Assembly: GCA_002710725.1 (NCBI GenBank)
Contig: PAKT01000011.1
Span: 1 to 45,426 of the forward strand
Direction of reading: 5' to 3'
Length of the DNA stretch: 45,426 nt
From: Spongiibacteraceae bacterium
GTDB lineage: Bacteria; Pseudomonadota; Gammaproteobacteria; Pseudomonadales; Spongiibacteraceae
Below the pieces are notes generated by a model that worked only from the letters and a program-made list of their open reading frames with translations, had not been told where the DNA came from and made no database searches. The position numbers were made by a program, and so were the translations under genes. This document shows positions 21,078 to 31,484 of this stretch, in pieces; position 1 is the stretch's first letter; every line of letters starts with the position of its first letter.

Positions 21078-21704
21078 CTACAGAATGGGCCGAACTCGAT
21101 ACCAACCCGCCACACTATAGCGCTGGCGCCGGGCTGGCTTCACCTCGTGCGGAAAGCGCTCACTGAGAAACAGCACCAAACGCCCAAACAGCGGCGCAAC
21201 GGCTTCCACCACCTCACCGTCAAAGTTGCGGTACATCACCAGCTCGCCGCCCCAGTCCGGCGCCCAGACCGGATTCAAATAGAGCACGCTCGACAGAATG
21301 CGGTTGGTTTGTCCGGCAAAGGCGTCCAGATGGGTTTTGTAAAACGCCCCACGCTTGTAGCGGGCGAAATGGCATTCAAAATCAAACAGGCCCAGCATCA
21401 AACGCTGATTCAGCTCCAGCCGCAGCTGCTCCATCCAGTTCAGATAGGCGGACTCGGCGGGATAATCATGGTCGAGCCAGTGGATGGTATCCGAGCGCAA
21501 CCGCTCGCTGAGCCGAAACGCGCTGTCGCGCCCCACTCCGGCGCGCCGAAAGCCGGCGCGACTGCGGGGGCCCACTCGCTCGTAGAGCGCCCACAGCAGT
21601 TCTGGCGGCACCAGCGAATCGCACAGGCTGTAGCCATCGCGCAAAAGATCGTCGGCGATACGGTCAAAGGCTTCCGGCAGAAGAAGGGGGCTGAGAGTGT
21701 TCAT
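21078..21704 (-). CDS. 2OG-Fe(II) oxygenase family protein
   Basis: Start at MNTLSPLLLPEAF (21704). FYKTHLDAFAGQTNRILSSVLYLNPVWAPDWGGELVMYRN has an HxD motif and GGEL typical of prolyl-4-hydroxylase-like enzymes. Confidence 0.8.
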   Translation of the reverse strand: MNTLSPLLLPEAFDRIADDLLRDGYSLCDSLVPPELLWALYERVGPRSRAGFRRAGVGRDSAFRLSERLRSDTIHWLDHDYPAESAYLNWMEQLRLELNQRLMLGLFDFECHFARYKRGAFYKTHLDAFAGQTNRILSSVLYLNPVWAPDWGGELVMYRNFDGEVVEAVAPLFGRLVLFLSERFPHEVKPARRQRYSVAGWYRVRPIL

Positions 21705-21825
21705 GCGGGCACTCGCGACAGGACGCGGCTTTTTAAGGCAAAAACCCCCGCTTGTCACCTTATTTCAAGCAAAGATTCACATTCGTAATCGTGGTTTGCC
21801 CTTATAGGTGGGGCGTCACCGGTGT

Positions 21826-21831
21826 TATAAT
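21826..21831 (+). promoter_or_regulatory. -10 hexamer of the 6S RNA promoter
   Basis: TATAAT at 21826-21831, about 7 nt upstream of the inferred 6S RNA 5' end. The -35 is not clear. Confidence 0.5.
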
Positions 21832-21837
21832 CTGGCT

Positions 21838-22016
21838 CGACCCTGGGGTATGCGTCAGACCGCAAGATCCCTGAGCCGATGCTTTTTACCCAGGCCGTTT
21901 CCAGCCGTTGCTGTTGTGCATGCCCGCTTGACGGGAAGCCTGATGCAACGCGGGGACTGCCACCTTGAACCTCTGGGTTCAAGGGTCACGCGGCCAACGG
22001 TACCACCGGGGTTTTT
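21838..22016 (+). ncRNA. ssrS: 6S RNA
   Basis: Contains CCCTGAGCCGATG and the hairpin CCTTGAACCTCTGGGTTCAAGGGT, recalled from gammaproteobacterial 6S RNA; complementary ends; directly upstream of the 5-formyl-THF cyclo-ligase gene, its usual neighbour. Confidence 0.9.
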
Positions 22017-22055
22017 CTACTTGCTCGCTCGCAGCACTTTGCGCACCATAAGCGC

Positions 22056-22649
22056 ATGACATCCCTGCAGAAATCAGCACTGAGACGCAGCCTGCGCGAA
22101 CGCCGCCGGGGCCTGTCTGTTAACGCCCAACGCACAGCAAGCAGGAATCTCGACACCCAACTGCGCGCCTTGCCTGTCCTGCGCTCCGCGCGCAACATTG
22201 CTCTCTATCTCGCCAATGACGGCGAAATTTCGCCCTACACGACCCTGCGCCGACTCAGCCGCATGGGCAAACGCTGCTACCTGCCCTGTCTGCGCCGCAC
22301 TCACCTGGCCTTTCGCAGCCATCGCCCGGGGCAGACATTGCGATCCAACCGTTTTGACATTCCTGAACCCGCACCCAGGCGGGGCACTGACCTGCCGGTC
22401 GCGGCCATGGACGTGATTTTATTGCCGCTGGTGGGCTTTGATCGCAAGGGGAATCGACTGGGGATGGGCGGCGGTTTTTACGACCGCACACTGGCGCGTT
22501 TGTCACCCATGAAACGGCCGCTGCTGATCGGCCTCGCCCACCACTGTCAGGAAGTAGAGCAACTACCGGTACAGAGCTGGGATATTCCGCTGGACGCGGT
22601 GGTTACCGACAAAAGCGTTTACTGGCTGAAGCAGCGTCGCCGTCCCTGA
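22056..22649 (+). CDS. ygfA: 5-formyltetrahydrofolate cyclo-ligase
   Basis: DVILLPLVGFDRKGNRLGMGGGFYDRTLA; location downstream of 6S RNA. Confidence 0.94.
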   Translation: MTSLQKSALRRSLRERRRGLSVNAQRTASRNLDTQLRALPVLRSARNIALYLANDGEISPYTTLRRLSRMGKRCYLPCLRRTHLAFRSHRPGQTLRSNRFDIPEPAPRRGTDLPVAAMDVILLPLVGFDRKGNRLGMGGGFYDRTLARLSPMKRPLLIGLAHHCQEVEQLPVQSWDIPLDAVVTDKSVYWLKQRRRP

Positions 22650-22654
22650 CAGAC

Positions 22655-23278
22655 TCAATGATCAAACAGGTGGCCGAGTTTGCCGGCCTTGGTGGCCAGA
22701 TAGCGGGCGTTGTGGGGGTTTTCACCAGTGCGCAGCGGCAGCCGCTCAACCACTTCAATACCGTGTTCGGTCAGGGCGTTTACTTTGCGCGGGTTGTTGG
22801 TCATCAGCTTGAGCTGGCTGATCCCGAGGTGGTCACACATGACTTTGCAGATGCTGTAATCGCGCATATCCGCATGAAAGCCGAGCTTTTCATTGGCCTC
22901 AACCGTATCAGCGCCTTCATCCTGCAGTTTGTAGGCGCGGATCTTGTTCAGCAAACCAATACCCCGCCCTTCCTGACGGAGATAAAACAGCGCGCCGCGC
23001 CCCTCGGTGGCAATCTGCTCCAGCGCGGCCTGGAGTTGCGAGCCACAGTCACAGCGCATGCTGAACAGGGCATCGCCGGTCAGGCACTCGGAATGCACCC
23101 GCCCCAGCACCGGCTCGTCGCTGCTGACATCGCCCAGGGTGAGCACAATGTGCTCTTTGTGATTTTCTGTATCCTCAAAACCATGGATATCGAAAATGCC
23201 CCACGGGGTGGGCAGTTTCGAGGCTTCGACAAACCTAAGGGACACGCTGAACTCCGGCCAGATTGCAGGGAGGCGCAA
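22655..23278 (-). CDS. ribA: GTP cyclohydrolase II
   Basis: [57 protein letters not shown]. Start may be internal ([16 protein letters not shown]). Confidence 0.96.
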   Translation of the reverse strand: MRLPAIWPEFSVSLRFVEASKLPTPWGIFDIHGFEDTENHKEHIVLTLGDVSSDEPVLGRVHSECLTGDALFSMRCDCGSQLQAALEQIATEGRGALFYLRQEGRGIGLLNKIRAYKLQDEGADTVEANEKLGFHADMRDYSICKVMCDHLGISQLKLMTNNPRKVNALTEHGIEVVERLPLRTGENPHNARYLATKAGKLGHLFDH

Positions 23279-23314
23279 TTCTAGCCTGATTGGCAGGCAA
23301 ATTCGACCGCAAAG

Positions 23315-23938
23315 TCAGTAACGGGCACGAAGTGTCAGGATGTTGTCCCGTTCCTGCATATCGACGTGGGTCAGGTAACTCATACCCAGCAGCACCACCT
23401 GCGGAAAATTGCCTTCAATCACTACCGCCGGCACATTATTGGCCACAATACCGCCGACGCTCACCGAGCGCAGCGTGACCCGATAGGAGGGCGCAATGCC
23501 GCTGGCCGTGGCCACCGCGGCTCGCTCCCCTTTTTTGAAATCGATACCCAGCTGGGTGGCGTGGCGACTGCTAAGTGCCATCAGATTGGCGCCGGTATCC
23601 ACCAGCGCAGCAATGTTGCGCCCATTGATGCTGACCTGCGTCATATACTTCAATTGGCTGTCGCGATGCAGTACCACCTCGCGAGCGGTGTTGGCGCGGT
23701 AGCTGGCGTTGATGCGCGAGGACAGATCCAGCCACTGCTGCTGACCGTCGATTTCGACCAGCGCTTTTTCCGTATTGGCCTGCAGCAGGGTTACCCCCTG
23801 AAAACTCTGACCCTGGCGCAGCAATTTCTGCTGGCCGTTAACCGTCAGGTAGGCGGAACCCTCGAAGAGGGCGTTGACCTGCACGTCTGCCAGCACCGAC
23901 TGCGCCAGCAGGCAAAGCAGCGCCAGGCACCGTTTCAC
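23315..23938 (-). CDS. Retropepsin-like aspartic protease (TIGR02281-like), exported
   Basis: Signal peptide MKRCLALLCLLAQSVLADVQ; INGRNIAALVDTGANLMALS aspartyl protease motif; LLGMSYL. Confidence 0.87.
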   Translation of the reverse strand: MKRCLALLCLLAQSVLADVQVNALFEGSAYLTVNGQQKLLRQGQSFQGVTLLQANTEKALVEIDGQQQWLDLSSRINASYRANTAREVVLHRDSQLKYMTQVSINGRNIAALVDTGANLMALSSRHATQLGIDFKKGERAAVATASGIAPSYRVTLRSVSVGGIVANNVPAVVIEGNFPQVVLLGMSYLTHVDMQERDNILTLRARY

Positions 23939-25413
23939 TGGGCGGCCTCGTGCAGGGCGATCAATTCGGCCACCGTGGCTTCGACATCGTCGGCCTGGGT
24001 AATGGCGCTGATCATGGCCGCGCTGCCAACGCCGGTGGTCAGCACATCTTTGGCCCGGCGCACATCAATGCCGCCAATTGCGGTCAGGGTGTATTGCTCG
24101 CCGAGCAGCTCAACCCAGTGTTGCAGTTGGCTCAGGCCTTGCGGATCAAAGGGCATCACCTTGCTGGTCGTCGCATAGATCGGGCCGAGCGCAATATAAC
24201 TGGGTTTAAGGCTGTGCGCCGTGGCGATTTCAAAATAGCTGTGCGTGCTCACCCCTAGCCTCAGTCCCGCCTCGCGAATGGCGTTGATATCCGCCGTCTG
24301 CAGATCCTCCTGGCCCAGGTGCACGCCGTAGGCGCCGGCGGCAATGGCCTCTTCCCAGAAATCATTGATAAACAAACGCGCTTTGTAGCGCTCACTGACG
24401 GCAACCGCACGCTCAATTTCCTCGCGCAGCGCCGCGCCGGTTTTATCTTTCACCCGCAACTGGATAGTGGTAACGCCCAGCGGCAACAGGCGCTCAATCC
24501 ATTCGGCACTGTCCACCACCGGATAAAGCCCCAGTTTACCGCCGCAATCCGGGAAAGGTTTTACTGCCTTGTGGCGCAACGTCGGGCTGACTGTGGGCAG
24601 GTCCCACCAGTGGGTGGGCCAACCCATATGGGCTACCGCACCGGGGCCACCTCCAATTTGACTTGATAGTCTCAGCCCCTGAGTCACGTAGGCCTTGCCC
24701 AGTACCAGCGCATCTTTCAGGTCATAGCCCCGCGCCACCGCCGCGGTAACCGCTGAGGACAGGGTGCAGCCGGAGCCGTGGCTGTTAACGGTTTGCACAT
24801 CGCGGCCGTGCAGCCAGAAACCGTCCTCGCCGTCGGTCCAGTAGTCCAGCCGCTCGCCGTTAAGGGCATCGAAGTGACCACCGGTTATCAGCACCGACCG
24901 CGCGCCCAACGCGACCATTTCCTTGCCGGCTTTTTCTACATCGTCCAGCCCCCGTAACTGGCGACCCAAAAGGGCCTCGACTTCGTTGCGATTGGGGGTT
25001 AGCAAATCGACCCGCGGCAATAATTGGTCAAGCAAGGCGTTGGTGGCGTCACCCGTTATCAGGGAGTCGCCGCTGCTCGCGCGGGTAACCGGGTCACAAA
25101 CCACAAAGCCCGGATATTCCTTGAGGTACTTCGCGACCATCTCTACCACTTCTTCACTGGCGAGCATGCCGACCTTGATGGCATTGGCGGGCAGGTCACT
25201 GTCCAGGGCGTTGATCTGCGCCGCCAGCGCCCGGCGATGGGTAACCGCCACATAGCCCACGGCAAAACTGTTCTGAGCCGTGATCGCGGTGATCACGGTA
25301 CAACCGTGAACCGCAAAATCCTGAAAGGTGGCCAGGTCGGCCTGAATGCCGGCGCCGCCGCCGGAATCCGAACCGGCAATACTCCAGGCTATGGGTCTAC
25401 TCTGTGATGCCAT
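23935..25413 (-). CDS. thiDE: Bifunctional hydroxymethylpyrimidine (phosphate) kinase / thiamine-phosphate synthase (ThiD-ThiE fusion)
   Basis: N-terminal SIAGSDSGGGAGIQADLATFQDF and VNSHGSGCTLSSAV (ThiD); C-terminal TTIQLRVKDKTG, FINDFWEEAIAAGAYGVHLGQEDL, AIGGID (ThiE). Confidence 0.94.
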   Translation of the reverse strand: MASQSRPIAWSIAGSDSGGGAGIQADLATFQDFAVHGCTVITAITAQNSFAVGYVAVTHRRALAAQINALDSDLPANAIKVGMLASEEVVEMVAKYLKEYPGFVVCDPVTRASSGDSLITGDATNALLDQLLPRVDLLTPNRNEVEALLGRQLRGLDDVEKAGKEMVALGARSVLITGGHFDALNGERLDYWTDGEDGFWLHGRDVQTVNSHGSGCTLSSAVTAAVARGYDLKDALVLGKAYVTQGLRLSSQIGGGPGAVAHMGWPTHWWDLPTVSPTLRHKAVKPFPDCGGKLGLYPVVDSAEWIERLLPLGVTTIQLRVKDKTGAALREEIERAVAVSERYKARLFINDFWEEAIAAGAYGVHLGQEDLQTADINAIREAGLRLGVSTHSYFEIATAHSLKPSYIALGPIYATTSKVMPFDPQGLSQLQHWVELLGEQYTLTAIGGIDVRRAKDVLTTGVGSAAMISAITQADDVEATVAELIALHEAAQ

Positions 25414-25458
25414 TCACTGTCCTTACTGATTGCCCACAAGCGCGTGGGGCTGAAAAAT

Positions 25459-26361
25459 TCAATTCTCGCAGTGCTGCCGGATAATGGCCCAGGCCTGCTC
25501 CGCGCTGTCGACATAGGTAAACAGATGAATATCCTCTTCGCTGATCATGCCGTAATCCACCAGCGCATCAAAATTCAGCACCTTCTCCCAGAACTCGCGG
25601 CCGAACACCAGGATCGGCAGGCTTTTCACCTTCTGGGTTTGCAGCAGGGTCAGGGTTTCAAAAAACTCGTCAAGGGTGCCATAGCCGCCGGGAAAAACCA
25701 CCAGCGCCTTGGCGCGCATCAGAAAATGCATTTTGCGCAGGGCAAAATAATGAAATCGGAAGCTGAGCTCCGGCGTAATCCAGGCGTTAGGGTGCTGCTC
25801 GTGGGGCAATACAATATTGAGCGCGATACTCTCGGCACCCACATCGTCAGCACCGCGGTTGGCCGCTTCCATAATACCGGGGCCGCCGCCGGTCATTACA
25901 TGTACCCGTGGCTTGCCTGGGGTACCCGAGTAATGCTCGCCGATGATACTCGCCAGACGCCGGGCCTCGTCGTAATAACTGCTCAGGCCGGCGCGATTTT
26001 CGACGATGTCCAGATGACGCTGCATGCCTGCATCATCGGGATTTTCCGCTAACAGCTTTCTTGCCTGCGCTACCTGCTGAGCGGCCTTATCAGGGTCAGG
26101 CAGACGCGCGCTGCCAAACATGACGATGGTGGCGTCGATTTCCCGCTCCTGCATGGTCATTTCCGGCTTAAGCAATTCCAGCTGCAGGCGAATCGGGCGC
26201 AGCTCGTTGCGCAGCAGAAAATCTTCGTCGGTAAAGGCCAATCGATAGGCGGAGGAGCGGGTTTGAGGTGTTTCTTCTACTTCGCGTGCGCGGTGCGCAT
26301 CTTCAGCGGCGGAGGGAAAGGCGACATTGCCAAAACCCCGGCGGTTCTTTTTCTCACTCAT
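25459..26361 (-). CDS. LOG family / TIGR00730-type protein
   Basis: VMTGGGPGIMEAANRGADDVGAESIALNIVLPHEQHPN and VVFPGGYGTLDEFFETLTLLQT (PGGxGTxxE motif). Confidence 0.9.
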   Translation of the reverse strand: MSEKKNRRGFGNVAFPSAAEDAHRAREVEETPQTRSSAYRLAFTDEDFLLRNELRPIRLQLELLKPEMTMQEREIDATIVMFGSARLPDPDKAAQQVAQARKLLAENPDDAGMQRHLDIVENRAGLSSYYDEARRLASIIGEHYSGTPGKPRVHVMTGGGPGIMEAANRGADDVGAESIALNIVLPHEQHPNAWITPELSFRFHYFALRKMHFLMRAKALVVFPGGYGTLDEFFETLTLLQTQKVKSLPILVFGREFWEKVLNFDALVDYGMISEEDIHLFTYVDSAEQAWAIIRQHCEN

Positions 26362-26393
26362 CCAGTGCCCTTATTTCGTGGCGGGCGAGAGCC

Positions 26394-27191
26394 CTATTGT
26401 TGATGCCAGAACGGCATCCCCAGAGTCGGCGTGCTCGGACTGGCGGTCTGCCGTTCAGGCATGGCCCCGGCCAGATAACCCTGGCGACCGGCGCGAATCG
26501 CGTCACGGAAGGCCTGTGCCATCAACACCGGATCGTTGGCCTGAGCCACCGCCGTGTTGAGCAGAATACCATCGTACCCCAATTCCAATGCCATGACTGC
26601 ATGAGACGGTTTGCCGATACCGGCATCGACTATCAAGGGCATATCCGGCAGTCGCTCGCGAATGGTCTGCAGGTTATAGGGGTTCATCAAACCCCGGCCG
26701 GTGCCGATGGGCGAGCCCCAGGGCATCAATACTTCACAGCCGACATCGCGCAGCCGTTGGCAGATCACCAGATCATCGGTGCAGTAGGGAAACACTTTAA
26801 AACCCAGTGTGGTCAGCTGTTCGGCGGCCTCGACGGTGGCGATAGGATCCGGCTGCAGATTGTAGTCATCCCCAACCACTTCCAGCTTGATCCAATCGGT
26901 TTCAAACATCTCCCGACTCATCTGCGCCAGGGTGACCGCTTCCTTGACTGAATGGCAGCCCGCTGTGTTGGGGAGTAAGGTTTTTTCAAGCTTTTGGATA
27001 TGCGTCCACAGCGACTGCCCACCCGCCTCTTCCGGCGACTGCCGGCGCAGCGAAACGGTGATGATCTCGGCACCACTGGCCTCAATCGCATCACTCATCA
27101 CCTGCGGTGAAGGATAGAGTGCGCTGCCAATCAGCAGGCGATTGGAGAAGCTTGCTCCGTAGAGGGTCCAGGTGTCTGGGTTTAAAGTCAT
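26394..27191 (-). CDS. thiG: Thiazole synthase
   Basis: [97 protein letters not shown]. Confidence 0.96.
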   Translation of the reverse strand: MTLNPDTWTLYGASFSNRLLIGSALYPSPQVMSDAIEASGAEIITVSLRRQSPEEAGGQSLWTHIQKLEKTLLPNTAGCHSVKEAVTLAQMSREMFETDWIKLEVVGDDYNLQPDPIATVEAAEQLTTLGFKVFPYCTDDLVICQRLRDVGCEVLMPWGSPIGTGRGLMNPYNLQTIRERLPDMPLIVDAGIGKPSHAVMALELGYDGILLNTAVAQANDPVLMAQAFRDAIRAGRQGYLAGAMPERQTASPSTPTLGMPFWHQQ

Positions 27192-27213
27192 GTGGCTCTG
27201 CCTTGTTTAGTGG

Positions 27214-27299
27214 GGCGTCGGACGTCTGATGTCTGACGTCGGACGCCAAAAAAACCATGCTGCTTTTGCGTCAGACTTACGACGTCCGACGTCTGACTC
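27214..27299. repeat. Heptamer-armed inverted-repeat element, copy A (short core)
   Basis: Left arm GGCGTCG GACGTCT GATGTCT GACGTCG GACGCC; right arm GCGTCA GACTTAC GACGTCC GACGTCT GACTC; core about 20 bp. Confidence 0.92.
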
Positions 27300-27304
27300 A
27301 AGCA

Positions 27305-27508
27305 CTACCCCCCCTGCACAGGTGCGACTACATCAACCCGATCGCCCGCCTGCAGGGATACACTTGCGTAGGTGGAACGCGGTACAAAATCTTCATTCAC
27401 GGCCACCGCCACGCGCTGGCCATCAAAGCCCCATTCGCCGAGCAGTTCAGCAAGGCTTTTGCCGCTGTCGATCTGTCGGCTTTCGCTGTTCACACTGACT
27501 TCTATCAT
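27305..27508 (-). CDS. thiS: Sulfur carrier protein ThiS
   Basis: Start at MIEVSVNSESRQIDSG (27508); ends VDVVAPVQGG with the C-terminal GG. Confidence 0.94.
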   Translation of the reverse strand: MIEVSVNSESRQIDSGKSLAELLGEWGFDGQRVAVAVNEDFVPRSTYASVSLQAGDRVDVVAPVQGG

Positions 27509-27509
27509 T

Positions 27510-28598
27510 TCAGGTCTTTCGGCTGACACTTTCCTGCTCTTGAACAAAGGCTCCACTGTAATCCCCGGCCAATGCCTTTATGGCCGAGGCCAACACGGTC
27601 GGCGCCAGCAAATAGCCGTGGCGATACAGGCCATTCAGCCGCAGCAAACCATCACTGACCTGCACCTGCGGCAGATTGTCCGGCAGCGCCGGGCGACAGC
27701 GGGCGAAGCTGTGAACAATCTGTGCCTCGGCAAAGCCCGAATGCACGCTGTAAAGAGCCGACAACAACTCCAGTTGCGAGCGCACCGTTACCGGCGCCTG
27801 CGATTCACTCTCTATCTCGGTTGCGCCCACCACGTAAATATCGCCGGGCTTCGGCGTGATATAGAGATGGTAGCGCGGATGCATCAACCTGACAGGTCGG
27901 CTCAGCCGCACTTCCGGCGCCCGCACCCACAATATTTCACCACGCACTCCACGCACATCCGGCCAGTCGGTTTTTGCGCCGAAACCACGGCAGTCGATGG
28001 CCCAGTCAAACTTTTCAGCGCCGGCTGCTGTGTTCAAGGTACCAGCACTCACCGACTGCACCGCAACATTGGCGCGCCACTCGGCGCCACCGGTAACAAG
28101 CGCGTGTTGCAATGCGACGAGCAGGGCCCGGTTGTCGAGGCAACCTTCGCCCACCAACCAAAGTCCCTGCCGAAAGCTTGCCGGCAACTCTGGCTCCAGG
28201 CCGGAAATACCCGCTCGATCGAGCTGCTTGACCTCCGGATCATTGCCCGCGACCGCTTTCAACTTCTGGGCAAAATGCTGCAGGCTGGCGCGATCCAGAT
28301 CGTGGGCGACCACGACCGATCCACTGTCGTTCAGCGCCACCACGTGAGAACTGCTTTGTGCCAACTGCTGCAGCAACTCACGCCACTGGCCCAGCGCGGG
28401 CTTGCCCAGCGCAAACATCTCGGCGCCGCTGGTTACCGCTTCGCTGTAGGGCGCCAGCATGGCCGCCGCCACGTAAGCGGCACTGTTTGTGCCCAGCTCG
28501 TCACCAGCGTCAAACAGCGTGACCTTATGGCCAGCACGCTGCAGTTGCCAGGCCATGAGACGGCCGATCAAGCCGGCACCCGCGATTCCGATTTTCAT
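27510..28598 (-). CDS. thiO: Glycine oxidase
   Basis: MKIGIAGAGLIGRLMAWQLQRAGHKVTLFD; LNGLYRHGYLLAPTVLASAI; adjacent to thiS and thiG. Confidence 0.93.
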   Translation of the reverse strand: MKIGIAGAGLIGRLMAWQLQRAGHKVTLFDAGDELGTNSAAYVAAAMLAPYSEAVTSGAEMFALGKPALGQWRELLQQLAQSSSHVVALNDSGSVVVAHDLDRASLQHFAQKLKAVAGNDPEVKQLDRAGISGLEPELPASFRQGLWLVGEGCLDNRALLVALQHALVTGGAEWRANVAVQSVSAGTLNTAAGAEKFDWAIDCRGFGAKTDWPDVRGVRGEILWVRAPEVRLSRPVRLMHPRYHLYITPKPGDIYVVGATEIESESQAPVTVRSQLELLSALYSVHSGFAEAQIVHSFARCRPALPDNLPQVQVSDGLLRLNGLYRHGYLLAPTVLASAIKALAGDYSGAFVQEQESVSRKT

Positions 28599-28613
28599 AG
28601 CCGGCTACCGGGA

Positions 28614-28720
28614 GACGCTGGACGGGAGACGGAAGACGCAAAAGCGAGTGCGGCTGCGCCGCACAATGCTACGTCTGCGAAGCAGCCGGTTGGAGCGTCG
28701 CCCGTCTCCCGTCCAGCATC
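28614..28720. repeat. Heptamer-armed inverted-repeat element, copy B (full core, divergent arms)
   Basis: Left arm GACGCTG GACGGGA GACGGAA GACGC (28614-28639); right arm GCGTC GCCCGTCTCCCGTCCAGCATC (28695-28720); core contains the perfect hairpin GTGCGGC-TGC-GCCGCAC. Confidence 0.9.
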
Positions 28721-28751
28721 AAGCCCCCTTTCCGACCCCACCATAGCCAAG

Positions 28752-30790
<2,039 letters not shown>

Positions 30791-30947
30791 GCGGGCAGTG
30801 TAGCGCCGAAGAGGGTGAGGGAGCAACAAGCAAGTCAACATGACTGGCCATTAGCGTCTGATGGCACAGTTGTCCCGCAGAATAATGTGCGCTACCGTTT
30901 CTTGATGGATTGGTCACCAAAGGCCAAAACCAGCCGGAAAACGCCAT

Positions 30948-30987
30948 CCACACGTGCATTTAAGCGGGGTTAGCCCTCCACGTGTGG
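30948..30987. repeat. Perfect 9-bp inverted repeat CCACACGTG...CACGTGTGG
   Basis: CCACACGTG at 30948-30956 and CACGTGTGG at 30979-30987, 22-bp spacer. Confidence 0.8.
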
Positions 30988-31018
30988 CTCTGGCATTTTC
31001 GCAAGGAAGCGAAGTTTC

Positions 31019-31204
31019 GTGAAATATGCCATTCTGATCGACGCCGGGTTCGCTAAAACCAAGCTCGGCTCAAGGTCGATTAAAGACCTTCGTCCCTCCC
31101 TTCAGCAAAAGACCCTGGATAGGCGAATCGGCCTGGATATCGCATCGCAGATTCAGGTGATCAATGCCTTTATCGCGAACGACCAGCTTAAGAAGCAGGA
31201 TTGA
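31019..31204 (+). pseudogene. Remnant of a NYN-domain protein gene (internal deletion)
   Basis: 61-aa ORF: MKYAILIDAGFAKTKLGSR matches a NYN-protein N-terminus, followed at once by LQQKTLDRRIGLDIASQ, which resembles the later QKGVDMRIGLDIAS segment, with the middle missing. Confidence 0.6.
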
Positions 31205-31298
31205 GACAACCGCCAGCTAGCCAGCCCGGTTGGCGTCCATGTTAAACTGTCGGCCGGGCCATCTGTCTAACCTCTTATCCAGACCCGAGGAACCGAGC

Positions 31299-31484
31299 AT
31301 GCAACTGCAAAGCCCCAAACAAGACGCTCTGGAGGCCATCCAGCAACTGCCCGACAGCGTGGACTTCGACGAGATCGTCTACCGCCTCTACGTGCTCAGC
31401 AAAATCAATCAGGGCATGAAGGATGTCGAGGAAGGCAGGGGCATTTCCCAGGAGGAGCTGGCCCGCGAGATCGAGCAATGGTGA
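31299..31484 (+). CDS. Putative type II antitoxin
   Basis: 61 aa MQLQSPKQDALEAIQQLPDSVDFDEIVYRLYVLSKINQGMKDVEEGRGISQEELAREIEQW; overlaps the ParE-like toxin start by 7 bp. Confidence 0.82.
   Translation: MQLQSPKQDALEAIQQLPDSVDFDEIVYRLYVLSKINQGMKDVEEGRGISQEELAREIEQW

Noticed and set aside
27214-27299. Element A as an ordinary rho-independent terminator
   Set aside because: The T-run lies inside the core, not after the stem, and the arms are tandem heptamers shared with copies that have no T-tract.
30948-30987. Integron attC site
   Set aside because: GTTAGCC inside the dyad is suggestive, but the GTTRRRY/RYYYAAC core pair and R/L box layout are not present.
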